In this document: positions 61,151-64,000 of the stretch, piece after piece
Layout of the letters: each line of letters begins with the position of its first letter
Position numbering within the stretch: position 1 is the first letter of the stretch
DNA from: Citrobacter sp.
GTDB lineage: Bacteria > Pseudomonadota > Gammaproteobacteria > Enterobacterales > Enterobacteriaceae
Length of the DNA: 64,000 nt
Direction: 5' to 3'
Assembly (NCBI GenBank): GCA_019415335.1
Contig: DXKH01000021.1
Coordinates: 82,074-146,073 of the forward strand
Translations under genes and position numbers: made by a program
The notes under the pieces: generated by a model
The model's database searches: none
The model's input: the letters and a program-made list of their open reading frames with translations, nothing else
Told to the model about the DNA's origin: nothing

Positions 61151-61177
61151 AAAAAAGCCCGCTTTATGCGGGCGTGT
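61151..61177 (-). terminator. Terminator of the baseplate pseudogene
   Basis: On the minus strand GCCCGC-ATAAA-GCGGGC is followed by TTTTTTATAC, about 10 bases past the stop at 61186. Confidence 0.85.
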
Positions 61178-61185
61178 TGTCATGG

Positions 61186-62194
61186 TCAGGCAATTATACT
61201 CTGGTACTTGCTCCGGGTCTGCCCGGCTTTCGTCGCCGTCTGTGTGAACGCGGCGGCATTGGTTGGCGTCCCAACAGTGGGGTGTGAATGGTTCGCGCAT
61301 TGCTGCGCCAGTTCTGCCAGTAAATCAATAGTGTCCAGCATCATGGTCAGGGCGTTGATATTCTCACTGCCAATATGGACTGTTGCCCCCATGACCTGCT
61401 GACCGCCAGCGGCCACTGATTTACGCAGTGCGGCAATCTTCTCTGTCAGGCTTTCGCCAACCTCCACGGCTACAGCAGTCCACTTTAGTGGACTGCTGTC
61501 CTGCTATGTCCGTTTCTTCGTTTCCTTCAATACTGGCCAGCCTGTTACCTTTCGCCGCCTGGTTATAGTCACCGGCGCTTACCTGCTGGATGGCTCCGGC
61601 CAGCAGTGTGGCGGTTCCCAGTACCGTGGCTTTCACCGTGGTTTCACGGCTGACCAGTTCGCGCTGTTCCGTATCGGCTTTTACGGTTCGCGCCATCGAT
61701 GTTTCACTGATGGTCTGATCGGTCTGCCTTACCCAGTCTCCAGCCTGAGTCACCCTCTGGGATACTTCTTCCCGCTGCTGCTGCAATTGCTCACCGGGTT
61801 TAACGTCCGGCAGGCTGGTACCATCCGGCAGCGTCTGCCTGATAAAGGGTTTATCCGGTCTGCCTCCCGTGAATGCAACCTCAACCAGCGTCCCTTCTGG
61901 CGGAAACTGAAACATACCTGAATCATTCCCGGCCATTGGCACCGGCAGCGGCACCGCTGAATAAACAGGCGTCTGATTGTCCGGGCTTCCGTCTGCGTCA
62001 AGCAGCTGCACGTCCACGGCGTAACATGGCCGGAAAGGATCGGCAAAGTTACCGCTTTTTATCGGCTCTGAATGCGCCACGACTCTGGCCATCTTTGGCA
62101 AATGAAGCCCGGATGCCAGTTCCGGGTAATGGCTTTCAATCTGCCGTTGCGCCGGTGTTTTCTGCAAATATTTATGCACGCAATTTACTGTCAT
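61186..62194 (-). pseudogene. Phage-type baseplate/spike protein, frameshifted
   Basis: Two frames (62194-61421 and 61467-61186) form one gene. The first ~130 aa look like the gpV/gp5-type OB-fold of a baseplate spike (FPPEGTLVEVAFTGGRPDKPFIRQ). The C-terminal end HPTVGTPTNAAAF...SKYQSIIA resembles phage baseplate or VgrG-type tails. The join is broken at 61472-61499 by a perfect palindrome. Removing 13 nt there restores QQSTVAVEVGESL and a continuous ~330-aa protein. No other tail genes are present, so it is an isolated phage remnant. The exact family is uncertain. Confidence 0.7.
61472..61499. repeat. Perfect 13-bp inverted repeat at the frameshift
   Basis: ACAGCAGTCCACT and AGTGGACTGCTGT flank a 2-base TT loop. 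The right arm is a mirror copy of the left and is exactly the 13 nt that disrupt the reading frame. Confidence 0.85.
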
Positions 62195-62376
62195 GTCTTA
62201 AGTCCTGCACCAAAATGCACCCGATCAATACCAATTCACCTTGTTACCTTTTGCATTGTCATCACGATTTTGTCCGTTGATAAAATATTTATCTGCCCAT
62301 TAAAACGAAAATCCCCTACTCATTGGATAACCAACTTTCGGGGTGAATTTCAAAAAGGCCAGATCAATGTTTTAAC

Positions 62377-64000
62377 TTACAAAGAGATAAAGCATGCTGT
62401 ACCTACACTGCCATTTTCAGTATCGGAGTAAGACAGGGAGCTACCGTCACCTGCGCCGTTGACAATCAAATGCGCATTGGCGCCACTTGAAGTTGACGAT
62501 TTATACCAACTCCCCCCTGCAACTATATGGGTGGGGTCGGCGATTAACGTCCCCCATTCGCCCCACAAAGTCCCCACTACGCGGCTATTAGCCCCTGACG
62601 TGAGCTGTGCAGCACTTGGCATCGAAGCCCCTAAACCGGCACAGTAGGTATTACCAGCACTCCAGGAAATACCATCAGTAACCCTCAATTTATACCAGGT
62701 ATCAACTGTAAACGTATATTGTAAAGTCAGTCCCATTGCCCCTTTCAATGTCGCTGTGACTTTAACCGTTTTTGTACTGCTGGTTGCATCCCCGGTAAAT
62801 GTCACTACTCCGGAATTCACTGTAACCCAGTCCTGATCGCTTACCCATGTATAATCGGAAGCCGTTTTCCCTGCTGGTAAATTCAAAGTGAATTTAGCCC
62901 CTGGAATATAACTCGCTGCAACAAAGCCCGTCGTCGGGAACCCAGAAGCCACATTGAAGGTCGCGCCATTCGAAGTAATGTCTTTAAACTCTCCTGGTAC
63001 AAACGTCACTGTGTCACTCAGGCTGTCGCTCAACACGTCGCTATTAATCGCTGGTTTTAACGTTAACGTATCGGCCAACGTACTCCGGATAGTATTCGTA
63101 TAAGTTCCTGGCATGGCGGTGTCTTCAACCCAGCCGCTTAACGTGTACTTCGAAGGGGCTGGAGCTTTCCCGTCACTTCCTCTGGCCTGTAGCCCCAACG
63201 AACTTGCCATCGCCGATAGCGGATTACCAAATGAATCAGTCAGTTGCAGCGTCAGGGTACTGGTTTCCGTGTTATCCGCCGCCACCGATTTAGGATTAGT
63301 CACAAACGTGGATTTTGTCCCGTCCGGATCGCCCGCCGTCAGCGTGACCATCTTGCTTAAAGGTGCATCACTGGCATCAGTGATAACACGGCCACTCAGC
63401 TGCGACGTTATCGTGTATACCCCAGCCAGAGTTCCTTTCAAATTAGCCGTATAGATGCCCGGCGTGCTGCTCTCTACTATGCTACTCACTAACACCTGGG
63501 TGCTTGACGGCACGTTGTTCTGGCTGTCTTTCACCACCATGTCCAGAGAACCTGCGATGCTGCTAATAGCATTACCGAACTTGTCCTTTGCCACCACTGC
63601 CAGGGTACTGGTAGCAATATTGTCCGCCACGATGGTATCCGGACTCACCACTAACTGCGTGGTGCTACCGTCCAGCACTCCTGCCGTCAGCGTCACGCTG
63701 TCGCTCAGGCTGCCGATTGCCGTGCCGCTGTTCTGCGGTTTCACTGTGTACACGCCCGCCAGCTGGCCCCGCAGCGTCGCCGTATAGGTACCCGGTACGG
63801 TGGTGCTTTCCACCACCGTGCTCACCGTCACCTTCCCGGCTGCCGGGGTCACATCCTGGCTGTCCTTCACTCCGATGGTCAGGTTATCCGCGATACCCGG
63901 GATAACGTTGCCGTGCTTGTCCTTCGCCTGCAGCGTCAGCGTACTGGTGGCCACATCGTCCGCCACAATGCTGGCCGGACTGACCGTAAAGGCCGAGGTG
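62377..64000 (-). CDS. Large adhesin (inverse-autotransporter type) with Ig-like repeats; N-terminal part beyond window
   Basis: This frame is open through the right edge; 541 C-terminal residues are visible. Three Ig-like (Big_1/invasin) repeats of ~112-116 aa lie at about 63966-63631, 63630-63283 and 63282-62986, each with the pattern VADNxATSTLxLxxKDxFGN...PGTYTxxLRGxLAG. A divergent bacterial Ig domain follows (62985-62701). The C-terminal ~107 aa (62700-62377) look like an intimin/invasin C-type-lectin tip with two cysteines (TYCAGLG and GTACFISL). The invasin/intimin family anchors by an N-terminal outer-membrane barrel, not seen here. A surface adhesin role is inferred. YeeJ-like proteins are the nearest type I can name. 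Confidence 0.85.
   Translation of the reverse strand, partial: TSAFTVSPASIVADDVATSTLTLQAKDKHGNVIPGIADNLTIGVKDSQDVTPAAGKVTVSTVVESTTVPGTYTATLRGQLAGVYTVKPQNSGTAIGSLSDSVTLTAGVLDGSTTQLVVSPDTIVADNIATSTLAVVAKDKFGNAISSIAGSLDMVVKDSQNNVPSSTQVLVSSIVESSTPGIYTANLKGTLAGVYTITSQLSGRVITDASDAPLSKMVTLTAGDPDGTKSTFVTNPKSVAADNTETSTLTLQLTDSFGNPLSAMASSLGLQARGSDGKAPAPSKYTLSGWVEDTAMPGTYTNTIRSTLADTLTLKPAINSDVLSDSLSDTVTFVPGEFKDITSNGATFNVASGFPTTGFVAASYIPGAKFTLNLPAGKTASDYTWVSDQDWVTVNSGVVTFTGDATSSTKTVKVTATLKGAMGLTLQYTFTVDTWYKLRVTDGISWSAGNTYCAGLGASMPSAAQLTSGANSRVVGTLWGEWGTLIADPTHIVAGGSWYKSSTSSGANAHLIVNGAGDGSSLSYSDTENGSVGTACFISL

Noticed and set aside
61421..61500. Programmed frameshift in the baseplate gene
   Set aside because: There is no slippery heptamer at the overlap, and the palindrome itself supplies exactly the extra nucleotides that break the frame, which fits mutation better.

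Overview
The window is enterobacterial chromosome, most like Citrobacter or a close relative. Nearly every core protein resembles the Escherichia/Salmonella version over full length, and the gene order follows the E. coli metC-parC-tolC-rpoD region. Several E. coli K-12 genes of this stretch are absent (no mqsRA, ygiS, ygiV, ygiZ, yqhG, yqiJK or ygiL cluster). A urease operon and other accessory genes are present. Species cannot be fixed from the sequence alone.

Layout. 1-1206: an AT-rich cluster of unrecognised genes, a partial membrane protein divergent from a two-gene operon. 1234-8330: exbBD and metC (divergent; Fur-like and MetJ boxes between them), yghB, yqhC, yqhD-dkgA and a small lipoprotein gene. 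8429-16042: a minus-strand run of ygiQ, ftsP, plsC, parC and ygiW. 16195-19235: qseBC, mdaB and ygiN. 19290-25055: an accessory aminotransferase, then the parE-yqiA-cpdA-yqiB-nudF group. 25260-32483: tolC-ygiB-ygiC, ygiD, zupT, a small membrane protein, ribB with its FMN riboswitch, ubiK and glgS. 32654-43808: hldE-glnE, ygiF, ygiM, cca, uppP, folB, plsY and ttdR. 44020-47045: the L-tartrate operon ttdABT. 47169-52101: the urease operon ureDABCEFG. 52236-58308: tsaD, the rpsU-dnaG-rpoD macromolecular synthesis operon and mug. 58435-58510: tRNA-Ile2 (ileX).

From ileX to the right edge the sequence changes character and looks like the start of a genomic island. It has twin TGTCCCC repeats just after the tRNA. 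Next come a HipA-like kinase with a HIRAN-domain partner, a long non-coding stretch, and a phage baseplate-type gene broken by a 13-nt palindrome-forming insertion. Last is the 3' part of a large adhesin with Ig-like repeats and a lectin-like tip. No integrase and no second att copy is visible, so the island runs past the window.

Repeats: several REP/BIME blocks between genes and three ERIC-type elements, two of them on either side of dnaG. The best candidates for something little described are the kinase/HIRAN pair and the orphan cluster at the left edge.
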